From the NCBI GenBank assembly GCA_020047915.1, contig JAIFND010000164.1:1-34939 (forward strand): a DNA stretch of 34,939 nucleotides, given 5' to 3'. Both the position numbers and the translations under genes were made by a program. Shown piece by piece: positions 1 through 10,017 of this stretch. Origin of the DNA: a bacterium. Lineage in GTDB: Bacteria > Planctomycetota > UBA11346. Positions within the stretch are counted from its first letter, which is position 1; each line of letters opens with the position of its first letter. The notes under the pieces were generated by a model. That model saw nothing but the letters and a program-made list of their open reading frames with translations. It made no database searches and was not told the DNA's origin.

Positions 1-132
1 TGATTATGGGCGTCGCCCCGCTAGCTGGCTGTTGCTGCAGGGGCTGTGCCCCCGCACCCCCGAGTCCTCAAGGGCAGCGACTTTGCCGACTGTGACTTGG
101 CAGGTCAAAGTCGCTGCCCTCAAGGACTCTAG
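1..132 (+). repeat. 132-bp dispersed repeat, left copy (inverted relative to 21772-21903)
   Basis: Bases 1-132 match the reverse complement of 21772-21903 without gaps and with three mismatches. Similarity stops just after the shared GGACTCTAG. The left limit is unknown because the window begins inside it. Within it, 62-85 and 106-129 are inverted arms of 24 bases with two mismatches around a 20-base loop. The RNA would form a long hairpin that could act as a terminator for the gene ending here. Confidence 0.85.
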
Positions 133-157
133 GACCGAGTCTACGGTGAATAGATAA
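2..157 (+). CDS. Partial 3' end of an ORF running in from the left edge, lying mostly in a dispersed repeat
   Basis: An open frame enters the window at base 2 and stops at TAA 155-157, giving 51 residues that start DYGRRPASWLLLQGL. The first 132 bases are nearly identical to the reverse complement of 21772-21903, which forms the C-terminal end of the prenyltransferase-like gene near 21.7 kb, and both copies are read in the same frame. A simple reading is that a second gene of that kind ends here. Against a selected coding role, all three differences between the copies change the amino acid (R/C, K/R, L/V). It may therefore be a noncoding repeat that happens to be read through. No domain can be assigned. 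Confidence 0.35.
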   Translation, partial: DYGRRPASWLLLQGLCPRTPESSRAATLPTVTWQVKVAALKDSRTESTVNR

Positions 158-496
158 AAACCTACAACAGCTTAACATATATGTATTTATGTGTCTTCCG
201 TAAATCAAAAGGCCGGATCTCTGACCACGCTATAATTGCGGGATTCCTGGTTCGGAAGGGCGCGCGCCGAGACGGTTGATGGGTTGCGTTGGTACGCTTG
301 GATATTTCGAAATAGTGCAGGATGTATAATTGAATAAACGACAAAAAACATCGACAAAATATCCAATGTCTGTGATACGGCCGCGTCGGTGATCCCGGAT
401 ATATGCTACAAAATAACGCATTGACAGCATGGTAGCGGCTAGATCAGGACGGCCGCCCGGCACGACGTCGGGTCGCCAGGCCTCAAGGTGAACACC
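158..496. promoter_or_regulatory. AT-rich upstream region of the S8 protease gene
   Basis: No credible gene lies here. Bases 150-420 are clearly more AT-rich than the surroundings. They hold the palindromes ACATATATGT (175-184) and TATTTCGAAATA (303-314), two TATAATTG boxes (231 and 325) and a TTGACA (421-426). None of these forms a well-spaced sigma-70 promoter pair that I can defend. The likely start of the next gene is preceded by AAGGTG (485-490), six bases before ATG 497. Confidence 0.35.
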
Positions 497-3400
497 ATGA
501 CCCTCGCGATTCGCCCCCTTCCGGTCTGCTGGCTGCTGGTCCTGCTGCTTGCGCCCATCGCGCTGCTCGGCGCTGCCGATGACGAGCAGGTGCGCACCCG
601 CCAACCGCGAGCCGCCTGGGCGGCCCAGGCGCCAGCCCTCGCAGCCTACGAAGCCAGACTGCAACCCGTCCGCAGGCAGGCTCTGCAGCGCTTCAGGGCC
701 CGGCATCCGCAGACCGATCCGACCGACGTCCAGGGCTTCCAGGCCGCCGTGATCAATCAGCGTGCCTCCTACGGCCTGGAACTGAGCGAGGACGAAGCCG
801 CCCAGTTTCATGCCTGGCTGGTCGAGGCCGAAGGCGTGCAGGAGGCGATGGTCAGCGCGCGCGCCGCGTTCTCCAGCGTGCTGGAATCCGATCGTGATGC
901 CGATGGAGCCTTCTACGCATTGGTCGGATTCGATGGCCCCAGGCCGATCTACAGCATCAGTCGAAACGCGGCTGCGGCGGTCTCTACCGCCGCAAACCTG
1001 GTACGCATGTCGAACACCTTCGACCCCGTGGTCGGGACGACCATCGACGGCAATGGTCTGTACGTCAACGTGAATGACCATGGCACGATCTACGAGCACC
1101 CTGAATTCCAGCTGCCCGGAGGCGGCTCACGCATCATCTACAAAGAGACCTACGACGCGGGCGACCGTTCGCATATGACCCACGTCGCCGGCACGGTGGG
1201 CGCCTGGGGCTACACCAGCAGCCTGACGGGCATGGCGCCACGGGTGTGGATCCGCTCGATCATCCAGCAGTCGACCAGTGATGTCACCGGATTCGGCATG
1301 CAGTATCCGGGCCAGCGCCTGACCACCCTGAACCCGCGCACCGGCGAACCGGAGATGCGATCAGTCATGGGCACCACTTCGCTGGGTTCGACCGACACCA
1401 ACGCCAACCGCGGAGTGTACACCTATACGGCATCCAGTTTCGATCAGACCCTGTGGGATTATCCCTACTACATCCATTTCTACGCAGCCAGCAATGATGG
1501 CAGCAGCTACGCCACCCTTGGCACCGACCGTCCGCTGTCAAAGAATGTCGTAACCATCGCTTCGGTCAGCGACGTCACTCGCAATGCCAGCGCAGCCTAT
1601 GTCAGTGGGGGGAATGTCTCCGGCTTCAGCTCCCGTGGCCCGGCTTTCGATGGCCGCATCAAGCCGGATCTCAGCGCCAACGGCGAGGGGCTGACCTCGC
1701 CGAACAGCCTCACCGGCGCCGGTTCTTCATCGGGTACTTCCATGGCGACGCCCAACGCCTCGGGATCCACCGTACTCCTCAACAGCTATTTCACTCAGCG
1801 CTTCCCCGGGCATTTCCTGCGATCTTCAACCTTGAAGGCTCTTCTCGTCAATACGGCTGATGATCGCGGCAACGCCGGTCCGGACTACCAGTACGGCTGG
1901 GGCATCATCAACGTCCGTCGGGCCGCCGAGATCCTGCGCCGCTATGTGGACGCACCATCGAGCCGGGTGGTGATCGAAGACAACCTGACCAGCAGCCAGA
2001 CCTGGGTCGGGACCTATACCTATGACGGCAGCGGACCGATCCGCGTGACCCTGGCATGGATCGATCCGGCCGGAGTCTCGCAATTCGCTTCGACCGCTGA
2101 TCGGACCCGGCGACTGGTCAACGACCTCAATCTGCGTCTGGTCGGGCCTGGAGCGGTCGTGTATCAGCCGTTTGTCATGCCGTTCGTCACCGGCACTGGG
2201 GCCACCGCCGCATTCGACAGTACGTTGTATGGTGCCGTGGCGACGACCGGGACCAACACCACCGACAACGCTGAGCAGGTGCTGATCGCTGCACCGCCCG
2301 CCGGCACCTACTCCCTGCAGGTCTCTCATGCCGGCACGCTCAGCGGCGGCAACCAGCGCTTCTCCTTGGCCATCACCGGTATGGCTCAGCAGGCGCCGAT
2401 CGCCCCGACCATCACCGCGCTGTCGCCGAGCACCGGCGCCGCCACCGACAATCAGATCCTGACCATCACCGGCAGCGGCTACCTCCTCGGCTCGGATGTC
2501 ATCCTGCGTCGCGCCGGCTCGGCCGATGTCATCGCCTATGGCGAGCAGGTTATCGCCGGGCAGATCACCTGCCGCATCGATGCTGCCCTCCTCGCCAAGG
2601 GCTACTGGGACGTCTATGTGCGCGCCCCGGATGGCAGCGAGATCCGCCTGCCCAATGCCTTCCTGCTGCCAGCCACCGGGCTGCCGCCGATCTTCACCTC
2701 GACCCCGCCCACCCAGCGCACGGTCGGCCAGGCCTTGACCTACGCCATCACCACCAGCGACGCCGACACGGCCGCTTCCTCCCTGGTCCTGACGGCAACC
2801 GGTCTGCCGGCCGGATTGTCCTTTGCCGCCAATGGCAGCGGCGGGGGGACGATCAGCGGCGCTGCGACCACGTCGGGCACCTCGACGGTACGGATCAGCG
2901 TCAGCGATGGCACCTATACGACCTGGCAGATATTCACCCTCGTCATCGTCCCAGTCAGCGGCAACACCGCGCCGGCGGTGGTGACCTCCACCCTGCCGGA
3001 TGCGCATGTCAGCGCCGCCTATGCCGCTACGGTGACGGCAAGCGATGCTGATGGGCATGCCCTGACCCTGAGCGTCGGCAGTCATCCGGCCTGGATGACC
3101 TTCGTCGACCAGGGGAGCGGTACCGCCCTGTGTGGCGGCACCCCGCCGGCCGGGACGAATGGCAGCTATAGCGTCGTGGTCAATGCCAGCGATGGCCTCA
3201 CCACCACCTCGCTGACCCTGTCCCTGACCGTCCGCCCCAAGGCCACCGTGGCGTTCTCGTCCTCGTCCTTCACCGTCGCCGAGTCCGCCGGCGGCGTCGG
3301 CATCACGATCAGCCGCAGCGGCAACAGTTATGGCGCGGTCAGTGTGATCTGCACCACCAGCAATGGGACGGCAACCGCTGGCGCTGACTACACCGCGACC

Positions 3401-6400
3401 ACCTCGACGGTGAACTGGGCCGATGGCGACGCCGCGACCAAGACCGTCACCGTGCCGATCCTCGAGGATCTGCTGACCGAGGGCAGTCAGAACTTCACCG
3501 TGACGCTCAGTGCCCCGACCGGTATCGCTGAGTTGGGGACCAGTACGGCGACGGTCACGATCACCGACAACGACAACAACACACCGCCGGTCGTCACCCT
3601 CACCCGGCCCTCGCCTGCGGTGATCGGCATCAGCGGAACCCAGATCGGCTTGGTGCTGCAGGCGACGGTGAACGATGATGGGAAACCGCTCGCTCCGGGC
3701 ACGGTCACCCGGCAGTGGACCCAGGTGCAGGGGCCGGGCTCGGCGGTTTTCGCCAATCCGGCCGTGGCCGACACCTCGGTCAGCTTCCCGCTGGCCGGTG
3801 ATTACGTCCTGCGTCTCACCGCCAACGATGGCGAGTTCAGCGGTAGCGACCAGGTGACGGTGCGCGTCGGCGCCGCTCCCCCGATCACGGCGGGGAGCGG
3901 TCTGCTGCGCGAGCTGTGGAGCGGGATCAGCGGTACGACGGTGGCGAATCTGACCGGCGCGGCGGCCTATCCGAACAGCCCGACCAGCAGCAGCCTGCTG
4001 ACGGGTGGCTTCACCTCGCCCGCCTCGGCGGGCGACAACTATGGCCAGCGGGTGCATGGCTACTTCATTCCACCAGCCACCGGCAGCTATGTGTTCTACA
4101 TCGCCTCCGATGACAGCAGTGAGTTATGGCTTGGCACCAGCAGTGCACCGGCCAGCGCGGCGCTGATCGCCTCGGTCAGCGGCAGCACCAGCAGTGCGCA
4201 GTGGACCAAGTACCCCAGCCAGCAGTCGGCGGCGATCTCCCTGGTCGCGGGCAACCAGTATTACATCAGGGCCCTGCACAAGGAGGGGACCGGCGGAGAC
4301 TTCGTCATGGTCCGCGCCATCTTTCCGGACAGCACGGATCATGCGCCGATCGACAACGCCTATCTTGCCGCCTTCGACAGCGTCGTCCCGACCAACTACG
4401 GAGCGACGCCGGTTCTTCCCGCCCTTGCCGCCCAGGTGGCAGGCGGTGCATTCGCGCTGGGCGGCAGTGTCAGCGATGACGGCATTCCAGGGACCGGGAT
4501 CACCACCCAGTACAGCCTGGTCAGCGGCCCGGGCAGCCTGATCCTGTCTGCTGCCACCGACCTGGCTTCGACCGCGATCGCCAGCGGGTCGGGCAGTTAC
4601 ATCTATCGTCTTTCGGCTGATGACGGGCAGATTGCCACCTTCGTCGATCGCACGGTCAGCGTGACTGGTGGCACCCCGGTCTATGCGGTGACCTACAGCG
4701 CCAACGGGGCGACCAGCGGGACGGCGCCCGGTGACCAGGCCAAGACCCAGGGAGTGGCTCTGAATCTGGCGACCAACAGCGGCAGCCTGGCGAAAACAGG
4801 GTCGGTCTTCGCTGGCTGGAATACGGCTGCAGACGGCAGTGGTGTCTCCTATGCCGCCGGGGCGAGCTATGCGGTCGATGCAGCACTGACCTTGTTCGCG
4901 CGCTGGACGGTGCTGCCGACCTACACCGTGACCTACAATGCCAATGGCGCGACGGGTGGAGTGATTCCGTCGGCGCAGACCAAGGTACAGGGTGTCGATC
5001 TGACCCTGGCGACCAACAGTGGCGTCCTGGTCAAGACTGGCTCTGCCTTCGCAGGCTGGAATACGGCGGCGGATGGCAGCGGTACGACCTATGCCGCCGG
5101 TGCTCTCTATGCGCTGGATGCGGCAGTGATGCTGTACGCGAAGTGGACGCTGCTGCCGACCTATGCCGTAACCTATAATGCGAATGGAGCGACCGCCGGG
5201 ACGGCTCCTGTCGCCCAGACCAAGACCCAGGGCGTGGCCCTCACCGTGGCGCTCAACAGCGGTGGCTTGGCGAAGGCCGGATCCACCTTCGCTGGGTGGA
5301 ATACGGCGGCCGATGGCAGCGGGACTACCTATGCCACCGGGGCGACCTATGCGACGGATGCGGCCCTCGTCCTGTACGCGAAGTGGACGCTGCTGCCGAC
5401 CTATGTCGTGGCCTATGCCGCCAATGGCGCGACGGGTGGTTCGGCCCCCGGTTCCCAGACCAAGACTCAGGGGATCAGCCTCACCCTGGCGCTCAACACC
5501 GGCGGGTTGGTGAAGACGGGTTCGGTGTTCGCCGGTTGGAACACCGCGGCGAACGGCAGCGGAACGGCCTATGCGGTCGGATCACTCTATACGGTGGATG
5601 CCGCCGTGACCTTGTATGCGCAGTGGACGTTGCTGCCGACGTATGCAGTGACCTACAACGCCAATGGCGCGTCCAGCGGAACGATACCAGCGGCCCAGAC
5701 CAAGACGCAAGGCCTCGACCTGATCCTGGCGCTCAACAGTGGATCCCTAGTCAAGACCGGCGCGACCTTCGCCGGCTGGAACACCGCCGCTGATGGCAGC
5801 GGCGCGAGCTACGCCGTCGGTGCTATCTATGCTGTGGATGCGGCCGTGACGCTGTATGCATCGTGGTCGGCGCTGCCGACCTATGCGGTGACCTACAACG
5901 CCAACGGGGCGACCAGCGGCACGGCGCCCGGTGCGCAGAGCAAGATCCAGGGCGTGAACCTGACCCTTGCGGCCAATACCGGCAGCCTGGCCAAGAGCGG
6001 CTCAACCTTTGCGGGTTGGAACACCGCTGCCAATGGCAGCGGCACGGGCTACGCCGCCGGAGCGGTCTATGCCGCCGATGCCGCTGTGGTCCTCTATGCC
6101 ACCTGGACCGTGCTGCCGACCTATACTGTGATCTACAATGCGAACGGAGCGACCAGTGGGTCTCCGCCGGCGTCGCAGACCAAGACGCAGGGGGTGAGTC
6201 TGACCCTGGCCACCAACATCGGCAGCCTGGCCAAGACGGGGTCGACCTTCGCTGGCTGGAATACGGCCGCCGATGGCAGCGGCACCGGATATGCCGCCGG
6301 TGCGACGTATAATGCTGATGCGGCGGTAACGTTGTACGCGACCTGGACGGCTCTGCCGACCTATGCCGTGACCTACAACGCGAACGGGGCCACGAGCGGA

Positions 6401-7939
6401 ACCGCCCCAGGGACGCAAAGCAAGACGCAGGGCGTGAATCTGACTCTGGCGCTCAACAGCGGATCCCTGGCGAAGACCGGTGCGACCTTCATCGGTTGGA
6501 ACACGGCCGCCAACGGCACCGGAACGGCATATGCCGCGGGCGCGGTCTATGCCACGGATGCTGCTTTGACGCTGTATGCAGCCTGGACGGTGCTGCCGAC
6601 CTATGCGGTGAACTACAACGCGAATGGCGCGACCGGCGGGACGGCTCCGGCGGCGCAGAGCAAGATCCAAGGGATCAATCTGACGCTGGCGTCAAACAGC
6701 GGTGGCCTGGTGAAGAGCGGTTCGACCTTTGCCGGTTGGAATACCGCGGCGAATGGCAGTGGCACCAGCTACGCGGTGGGTGCGACCTATAGCGTCGATG
6801 CGGCGCTGACGCTGTATGCGGCCTGGACCACGCTGCCGACCTATGCCGTCACCTACAACGCGAATGGAGCGACGAGCGGAACCGCTCCGCCCGCGCAGAC
6901 CAAGACACAGGGGGTGACGCTGACCTTGGCGAGCAATACCGGAAGTCTGGCGAAGGTCGGATCCGTATTTGCCGGCTGGAACACCGCGATCGATGGCAGC
7001 GGCACAGCCTACGCGGCCGGCGCGGCCTATACCGGCAATGCGGCGCTGACCCTGTATGCGGCCTGGACGGTGCTGCCGACCTATGCCGTGACCTATGACG
7101 CGAACGGAGCGACCAGTGGCGCGGCCCCGACGGCACAGCTCAAGACGCAGGGGGTCGATCTCGCCCTGGCGGTCAACAGCGGCGGCTTGGCCAAGGCCGG
7201 CTCGACCTTCGCAGGTTGGAACACGGCGAGCGATGGCAGCGGCACCGGCTATGCCGCCGGTGGGACCTACGCAGCGGATGCGGCCGTTACCCTCTATGCT
7301 GCCTGGACGGTGCTGCCGACCTATGCCGTGACCTATGCCGGCAACGGCAGCGATGGCGGAGTCGTGCCCAGTGATGCGAACGCCTATCTGACCGGAGCCA
7401 CGGTCCTGGTTCAGGGCAACAACGGCGGTCTGTATCGCGACGGCTACGCCTTCGCCGGCTGGAACACCCAGGCGGACGGCAGCGGCAGCGCCTACGTCGC
7501 AGGCAGCAGCTTCCTCATGGCGACTGCCGATGTGATCCTCTATGCCGCCTGGAGCGTCCTGCCGACCTACGGCGTCACTTATGCGGGAAATGGCAACGAC
7601 GCAGGAATCGTACCGGTCGATGGCTCATCCTATCTCACCGGAGCGGACGTCACCGTGCTGGGCAATAGCGGCGCTCTGACCCGGTCCGGCTACACCTTCG
7701 GCGGCTGGAATACCGCAGCGGATGGCAGTCTGACCAGCAGGGCTCCGGGAGCGGTATTCCCGATGGGCACTGCCGCGGTCGTGCTGTATGCGCAGTGGAC
7801 CCTCGTCGGGGTTCCACCCCTGACGCCCAGCGTGGTGGTACCCGGCACCTCGGGTGGCGGCTGTGGAGCGGGCGGTTTGGGTGGTCTGATCATCCTCGGG
7901 CTGACCTGCATGACGCTGCGTCGGCGGCAGCGCCGCTAG
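497..7939 (+). CDS. Giant exported subtilisin-like (S8) protease with Calx-beta, PA14 and 13 InlB-type repeats
   Basis: A secreted or surface serine protease of 2480 residues. ATG 497 is preferred over GTG 488 because AAGGTG lies six bases upstream and a signal peptide (CWLLVLLLAPIALLG) follows. The S8 triad is visible as D194 (VNVNDHG), H226 (HMTHVAG) and S415 (GTSMATP). A jelly-roll segment follows, as in KP-43-type subtilases, then an IPT/TIG-like domain, Ig/cadherin-like domains, a Calx-beta domain (about 3240-3575), a PKD-like domain, a PA14-like domain (about 3900-4350) and another PKD-like stretch. Eleven InlB/Flg_new-type repeats of exactly 240 bp start at 4681, and two longer ones start at about 7321 and 7567. 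The tail is SGGGCGAGGL, a hydrophobic helix and RRRQRR, a C-terminal sorting layout. It ends six bases before the convergent DUF255 gene. Substrate is unknown; an adhesion or polymer-degradation role is inferred. Confidence 0.9.
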   Translation: MTLAIRPLPVCWLLVLLLAPIALLGAADDEQVRTRQPRAAWAAQAPALAAYEARLQPVRRQALQRFRARHPQTDPTDVQGFQAAVINQRASYGLELSEDEAAQFHAWLVEAEGVQEAMVSARAAFSSVLESDRDADGAFYALVGFDGPRPIYSISRNAAAAVSTAANLVRMSNTFDPVVGTTIDGNGLYVNVNDHGTIYEHPEFQLPGGGSRIIYKETYDAGDRSHMTHVAGTVGAWGYTSSLTGMAPRVWIRSIIQQSTSDVTGFGMQYPGQRLTTLNPRTGEPEMRSVMGTTSLGSTDTNANRGVYTYTASSFDQTLWDYPYYIHFYAASNDGSSYATLGTDRPLSKNVVTIASVSDVTRNASAAYVSGGNVSGFSSRGPAFDGRIKPDLSANGEGLTSPNSLTGAGSSSGTSMATPNASGSTVLLNSYFTQRFPGHFLRSSTLKALLVNTADDRGNAGPDYQYGWGIINVRRAAEILRRYVDAPSSRVVIEDNLTSSQTWVGTYTYDGSGPIRVTLAWIDPAGVSQFASTADRTRRLVNDLNLRLVGPGAVVYQPFVMPFVTGTGATAAFDSTLYGAVATTGTNTTDNAEQVLIAAPPAGTYSLQVSHAGTLSGGNQRFSLAITGMAQQAPIAPTITALSPSTGAATDNQILTITGSGYLLGSDVILRRAGSADVIAYGEQVIAGQITCRIDAALLAKGYWDVYVRAPDGSEIRLPNAFLLPATGLPPIFTSTPPTQRTVGQALTYAITTSDADTAASSLVLTATGLPAGLSFAANGSGGGTISGAATTSGTSTVRISVSDGTYTTWQIFTLVIVPVSGNTAPAVVTSTLPDAHVSAAYAATVTASDADGHALTLSVGSHPAWMTFVDQGSGTALCGGTPPAGTNGSYSVVVNASDGLTTTSLTLSLTVRPKATVAFSSSSFTVAESAGGVGITISRSGNSYGAVSVICTTSNGTATAGADYTATTSTVNWADGDAATKTVTVPILEDLLTEGSQNFTVTLSAPTGIAELGTSTATVTITDNDNNTPPVVTLTRPSPAVIGISGTQIGLVLQATVNDDGKPLAPGTVTRQWTQVQGPGSAVFANPAVADTSVSFPLAGDYVLRLTANDGEFSGSDQVTVRVGAAPPITAGSGLLRELWSGISGTTVANLTGAAAYPNSPTSSSLLTGGFTSPASAGDNYGQRVHGYFIPPATGSYVFYIASDDSSELWLGTSSAPASAALIASVSGSTSSAQWTKYPSQQSAAISLVAGNQYYIRALHKEGTGGDFVMVRAIFPDSTDHAPIDNAYLAAFDSVVPTNYGATPVLPALAAQVAGGAFALGGSVSDDGIPGTGITTQYSLVSGPGSLILSAATDLASTAIASGSGSYIYRLSADDGQIATFVDRTVSVTGGTPVYAVTYSANGATSGTAPGDQAKTQGVALNLATNSGSLAKTGSVFAGWNTAADGSGVSYAAGASYAVDAALTLFARWTVLPTYTVTYNANGATGGVIPSAQTKVQGVDLTLATNSGVLVKTGSAFAGWNTAADGSGTTYAAGALYALDAAVMLYAKWTLLPTYAVTYNANGATAGTAPVAQTKTQGVALTVALNSGGLAKAGSTFAGWNTAADGSGTTYATGATYATDAALVLYAKWTLLPTYVVAYAANGATGGSAPGSQTKTQGISLTLALNTGGLVKTGSVFAGWNTAANGSGTAYAVGSLYTVDAAVTLYAQWTLLPTYAVTYNANGASSGTIPAAQTKTQGLDLILALNSGSLVKTGATFAGWNTAADGSGASYAVGAIYAVDAAVTLYASWSALPTYAVTYNANGATSGTAPGAQSKIQGVNLTLAANTGSLAKSGSTFAGWNTAANGSGTGYAAGAVYAADAAVVLYATWTVLPTYTVIYNANGATSGSPPASQTKTQGVSLTLATNIGSLAKTGSTFAGWNTAADGSGTGYAAGATYNADAAVTLYATWTALPTYAVTYNANGATSGTAPGTQSKTQGVNLTLALNSGSLAKTGATFIGWNTAANGTGTAYAAGAVYATDAALTLYAAWTVLPTYAVNYNANGATGGTAPAAQSKIQGINLTLASNSGGLVKSGSTFAGWNTAANGSGTSYAVGATYSVDAALTLYAAWTTLPTYAVTYNANGATSGTAPPAQTKTQGVTLTLASNTGSLAKVGSVFAGWNTAIDGSGTAYAAGAAYTGNAALTLYAAWTVLPTYAVTYDANGATSGAAPTAQLKTQGVDLALAVNSGGLAKAGSTFAGWNTASDGSGTGYAAGGTYAADAAVTLYAAWTVLPTYAVTYAGNGSDGGVVPSDANAYLTGATVLVQGNNGGLYRDGYAFAGWNTQADGSGSAYVAGSSFLMATADVILYAAWSVLPTYGVTYAGNGNDAGIVPVDGSSYLTGADVTVLGNSGALTRSGYTFGGWNTAADGSLTSRAPGAVFPMGTAAVVLYAQWTLVGVPPLTPSVVVPGTSGGGCGAGGLGGLIILGLTCMTLRRRQRR
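4681..7806 (+). repeat. Coding tandem repeat array: 11 units of 240 bp plus two longer units
   Basis: Unit starts (YAVTYNANGAT...) fall at 4681, 4921, 5161, 5401, 5641, 5881, 6121, 6361, 6601, 6841 and 7081 with no length variation. Diverged units follow at about 7321 and 7567. Each unit carries the FAGWNTAADGSG and LYAxWTVLPT motifs of InlB B-type repeats. Divergence is scattered through the units and the spacing is rigid, so selection or gene conversion keeps each module at 80 residues. Confidence 0.93.
7830..7936 (+). other. Cys-containing C-terminal sorting-signal-like tail (protease)
   Basis: The last residues run PGTSGGGCGAGGL, GLIILGLTCM and RRRQRR: a Gly/Cys motif, one hydrophobic helix and an Arg cluster. 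The beta-helix protein ends the same way at about 21510-21609. The plan matches known C-terminal sorting tails with an invariant Cys (MYXO-, Synerg- and JDVT-CTERM types) and the GlyGly-CTERM plan. Membership of any named family is not established. Confidence 0.6.
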
Positions 7940-7945
7940 TCGCGC

Positions 7946-9943
7946 CTAGCTGGCCTCAGCCAGCGTGGTGGCGACCTCGTCCGCGCTGAACGCAGGCAGG
8001 CGGCAGGTCGTCCCCCGGCAGACCAGCACCTGGGGCCGATCGAGGTCGCGGCGGCCTTCGAGGCAATGCCAGGGCTGATCGGCGCAGCCGGCAAGCGGCA
8101 CCACGCTGACACCGCTGCGCCAGGTGCGGCGTGCGGCGCGCAGCAGGGCCGCATCCTCGCCCACGATCACGGCGGTCGCGCCGTGTCCGGCCAGGATGCG
8201 GGCGGCCTGCAGCAGGGTGGAGGCATTGGCCGGGGCGCGGCTGGCGGAGCCGGCGGCGGCGGCGACCGCGCCGGTGGCCTGCGTGCGCCAGCGTTCCTGG
8301 CCGGTGATCAGCCACAGCCGTGCGGCAGCGAGGGCGAGCTGGGCCTCGCCGGCCGGCCAGGCGTTGTCGAGGTGCTCGCGGCCGCGCCGTAGCAGGTCGG
8401 CGCGGCCGGCCGGGGCGACGTGGAAGCCGCCATCCTCGGCGCCGAGGCGCTGCACCGCCTCGTCGAGGATGCGTTCAGAGCGGGCGATCAGCGCAGGATC
8501 GCCGAGCAGGTCGAAGGCGGCGATCAGCCCGCAGGCCAGCGCGCCGTAGTCGGTGACCACGGCCGGCCGGCCGGGCAGGCGCAGCAGACCGTCGGTGGTG
8601 TGGCGGGCGACCAGGGCCGTCGCCAGTTCACGCACCGCAGCCAGATGCCGGGCCTCGCCCGAGGCGCGCGCCACCCAACTGAGGCCTTCCAGCGCCAGGC
8701 CGTTCTGGTCGGTCAGCACCTTGTCGTCGCGCCCCGGTCGCGGTCGCGGGCCGCGCACCGCGCGCAGGACCGGCAGGGCGTCCTCCCACCCGGCGCGCAG
8801 GCTGGTGAGTTCCGCACCGGTGCCGCGCGGGTGCGGGATGTGGCTGGCCACCGGCTCGGCGTGGCCGCTGGGTCCGATCTCGGCCTCGCCCGGCGTGATG
8901 TCCCAGGCGGCGGCCAGGGCGGAGCCACGCTCGGCCCCCAGCGCAGCGCTGAGCTGTTGCGGACTCCAGGCGTAGAACGAGCCCTCGCCCTGCGGATCGT
9001 CGGCGTCCTCGGCGGCGGCATAGCCGATGAAGCGGCCGGCCTCGTACACGCGCAGGTCGCGCAGCAGGTAGTCGGCGGCGTTGACCGCCGTCGCCAGGAA
9101 GTCGGCGCGGCCGGTGCGCAGATGGGCGCGGGCGTAGGCGCCCATCAACTGGGCGTTGTCGTAGAGCATCTTCTCGAAGTGCGGCACGCGCCACTCGCGG
9201 TCGACGCTGTAGCGGTGGAAGCCGCCGCCGACCCGGTCGTGGATGCCGCCGTCCTGCAGCGCGCTGAGGATGGCGTCGGCCATCGCCAGGTGCTCGGCCT
9301 GGTTGCTGCCCAGCAGCAGATGCAGCAGCTGGGAGGGGGGGAACTTGGGTTGGCGGGTCCCGCCCCACGCGAAGCCGGGGTGCTCGGCATCATAGGCCTT
9401 GGCCAACTGCTGGTCGAGGCGCTGCCACACGCCGTCGTCGAGAGCACCGGCGCTGCTCGCGTCCTCCTGGCGCAGATGCGCGGTGATGTCGGTGCAGGCG
9501 GCGGCTATGCGTGCGCGGTCGCCAGTCCACACCTGGGACAGTTGTCCGACCAACGACACCCATTGCGGCCGGGGCAGGTAGGTCAGGGCGTAGAAGGGCC
9601 GGCCGTCGTGGTCGGTGAAGGCGTTGAGCGGCCAGCCGCCGCGCCCGGTCAGGGCCTGCACGGCGTCCATGTAGATCGCATCGACCTCGGGATGCTCCTC
9701 GCGGTCGACCTTGATGCACACCAGACGCTCGTTCATCAGCGCCGCGGCGGCGGCGTCCTCGAACGACTCGTGCGCCATGACATGGCACCAATGGCAGGTC
9801 GAATAGCCGATCGACACCAGCACCGGCACATCGCGCCGTCGCGCCTCGGCGAAGGCCTCGGGGCACCACGGCCACCACTCCACCGGGTTCTCCGCGTGCT
9901 GGCGCAGGTAGGGGCTGGAGCAGGCGGCGAGGCGGTTGGGCAT
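7946..9943 (-). CDS. Thioredoxin-fold DUF255 protein (YyaL / spermatogenesis-associated protein 20 family)
   Basis: A cytoplasmic protein of 665 residues, a normal length for the family. The N-terminus [20 protein letters not shown] and the CHWCH motif (C50, C53) in a thioredoxin-like domain are diagnostic of DUF255. The rest (about residues 180-640) has the alpha/alpha-barrel character of glycoside-hydrolase-like or epimerase-like toroids, with motifs such as GGFHRYSVD and [13 protein letters not shown]. The family's activity is not firmly known; a redox or carbohydrate-related role is usually proposed. It converges on the S8 protease with six bases between stops and diverges from obg across 74 bases. 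No clear Shine-Dalgarno is visible, and the start is chosen from family alignment. Confidence 0.9.
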   Translation of the reverse strand: MPNRLAACSSPYLRQHAENPVEWWPWCPEAFAEARRRDVPVLVSIGYSTCHWCHVMAHESFEDAAAAALMNERLVCIKVDREEHPEVDAIYMDAVQALTGRGGWPLNAFTDHDGRPFYALTYLPRPQWVSLVGQLSQVWTGDRARIAAACTDITAHLRQEDASSAGALDDGVWQRLDQQLAKAYDAEHPGFAWGGTRQPKFPPSQLLHLLLGSNQAEHLAMADAILSALQDGGIHDRVGGGFHRYSVDREWRVPHFEKMLYDNAQLMGAYARAHLRTGRADFLATAVNAADYLLRDLRVYEAGRFIGYAAAEDADDPQGEGSFYAWSPQQLSAALGAERGSALAAAWDITPGEAEIGPSGHAEPVASHIPHPRGTGAELTSLRAGWEDALPVLRAVRGPRPRPGRDDKVLTDQNGLALEGLSWVARASGEARHLAAVRELATALVARHTTDGLLRLPGRPAVVTDYGALACGLIAAFDLLGDPALIARSERILDEAVQRLGAEDGGFHVAPAGRADLLRRGREHLDNAWPAGEAQLALAAARLWLITGQERWRTQATGAVAAAAGSASRAPANASTLLQAARILAGHGATAVIVGEDAALLRAARRTWRSGVSVVPLAGCADQPWHCLEGRRDLDRPQVLVCRGTTCRLPAFSADEVATTLAEAS

Positions 9944-10017
9944 GGCTGGGTTATCGGGGCGTGGCGGAGTCGGGAACCTGGAAGTGCGGAAGTCTTGGCG
10001 TTTCAGGAATTCCCCCG

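Noticed and set aside
231-236. TATAAT as a sigma-70 -10 box upstream of the protease
   Set aside because: No acceptable -35 hexamer lies 16-18 bases upstream, and the gene start is 260 bases away.
1826-4057. Long minus-strand ORF (743 codons) inside the S8 protease gene
   Set aside because: The Arg/Gly/Asp-rich translation is typical of an antisense frame in GC-rich DNA, and the sense strand has clear domains.
4681-7806. Regular repeats that might suggest a CRISPR array
   Set aside because: The units are 240 bp, contiguous, coding and without unique spacers; they are InlB-type protein repeats.
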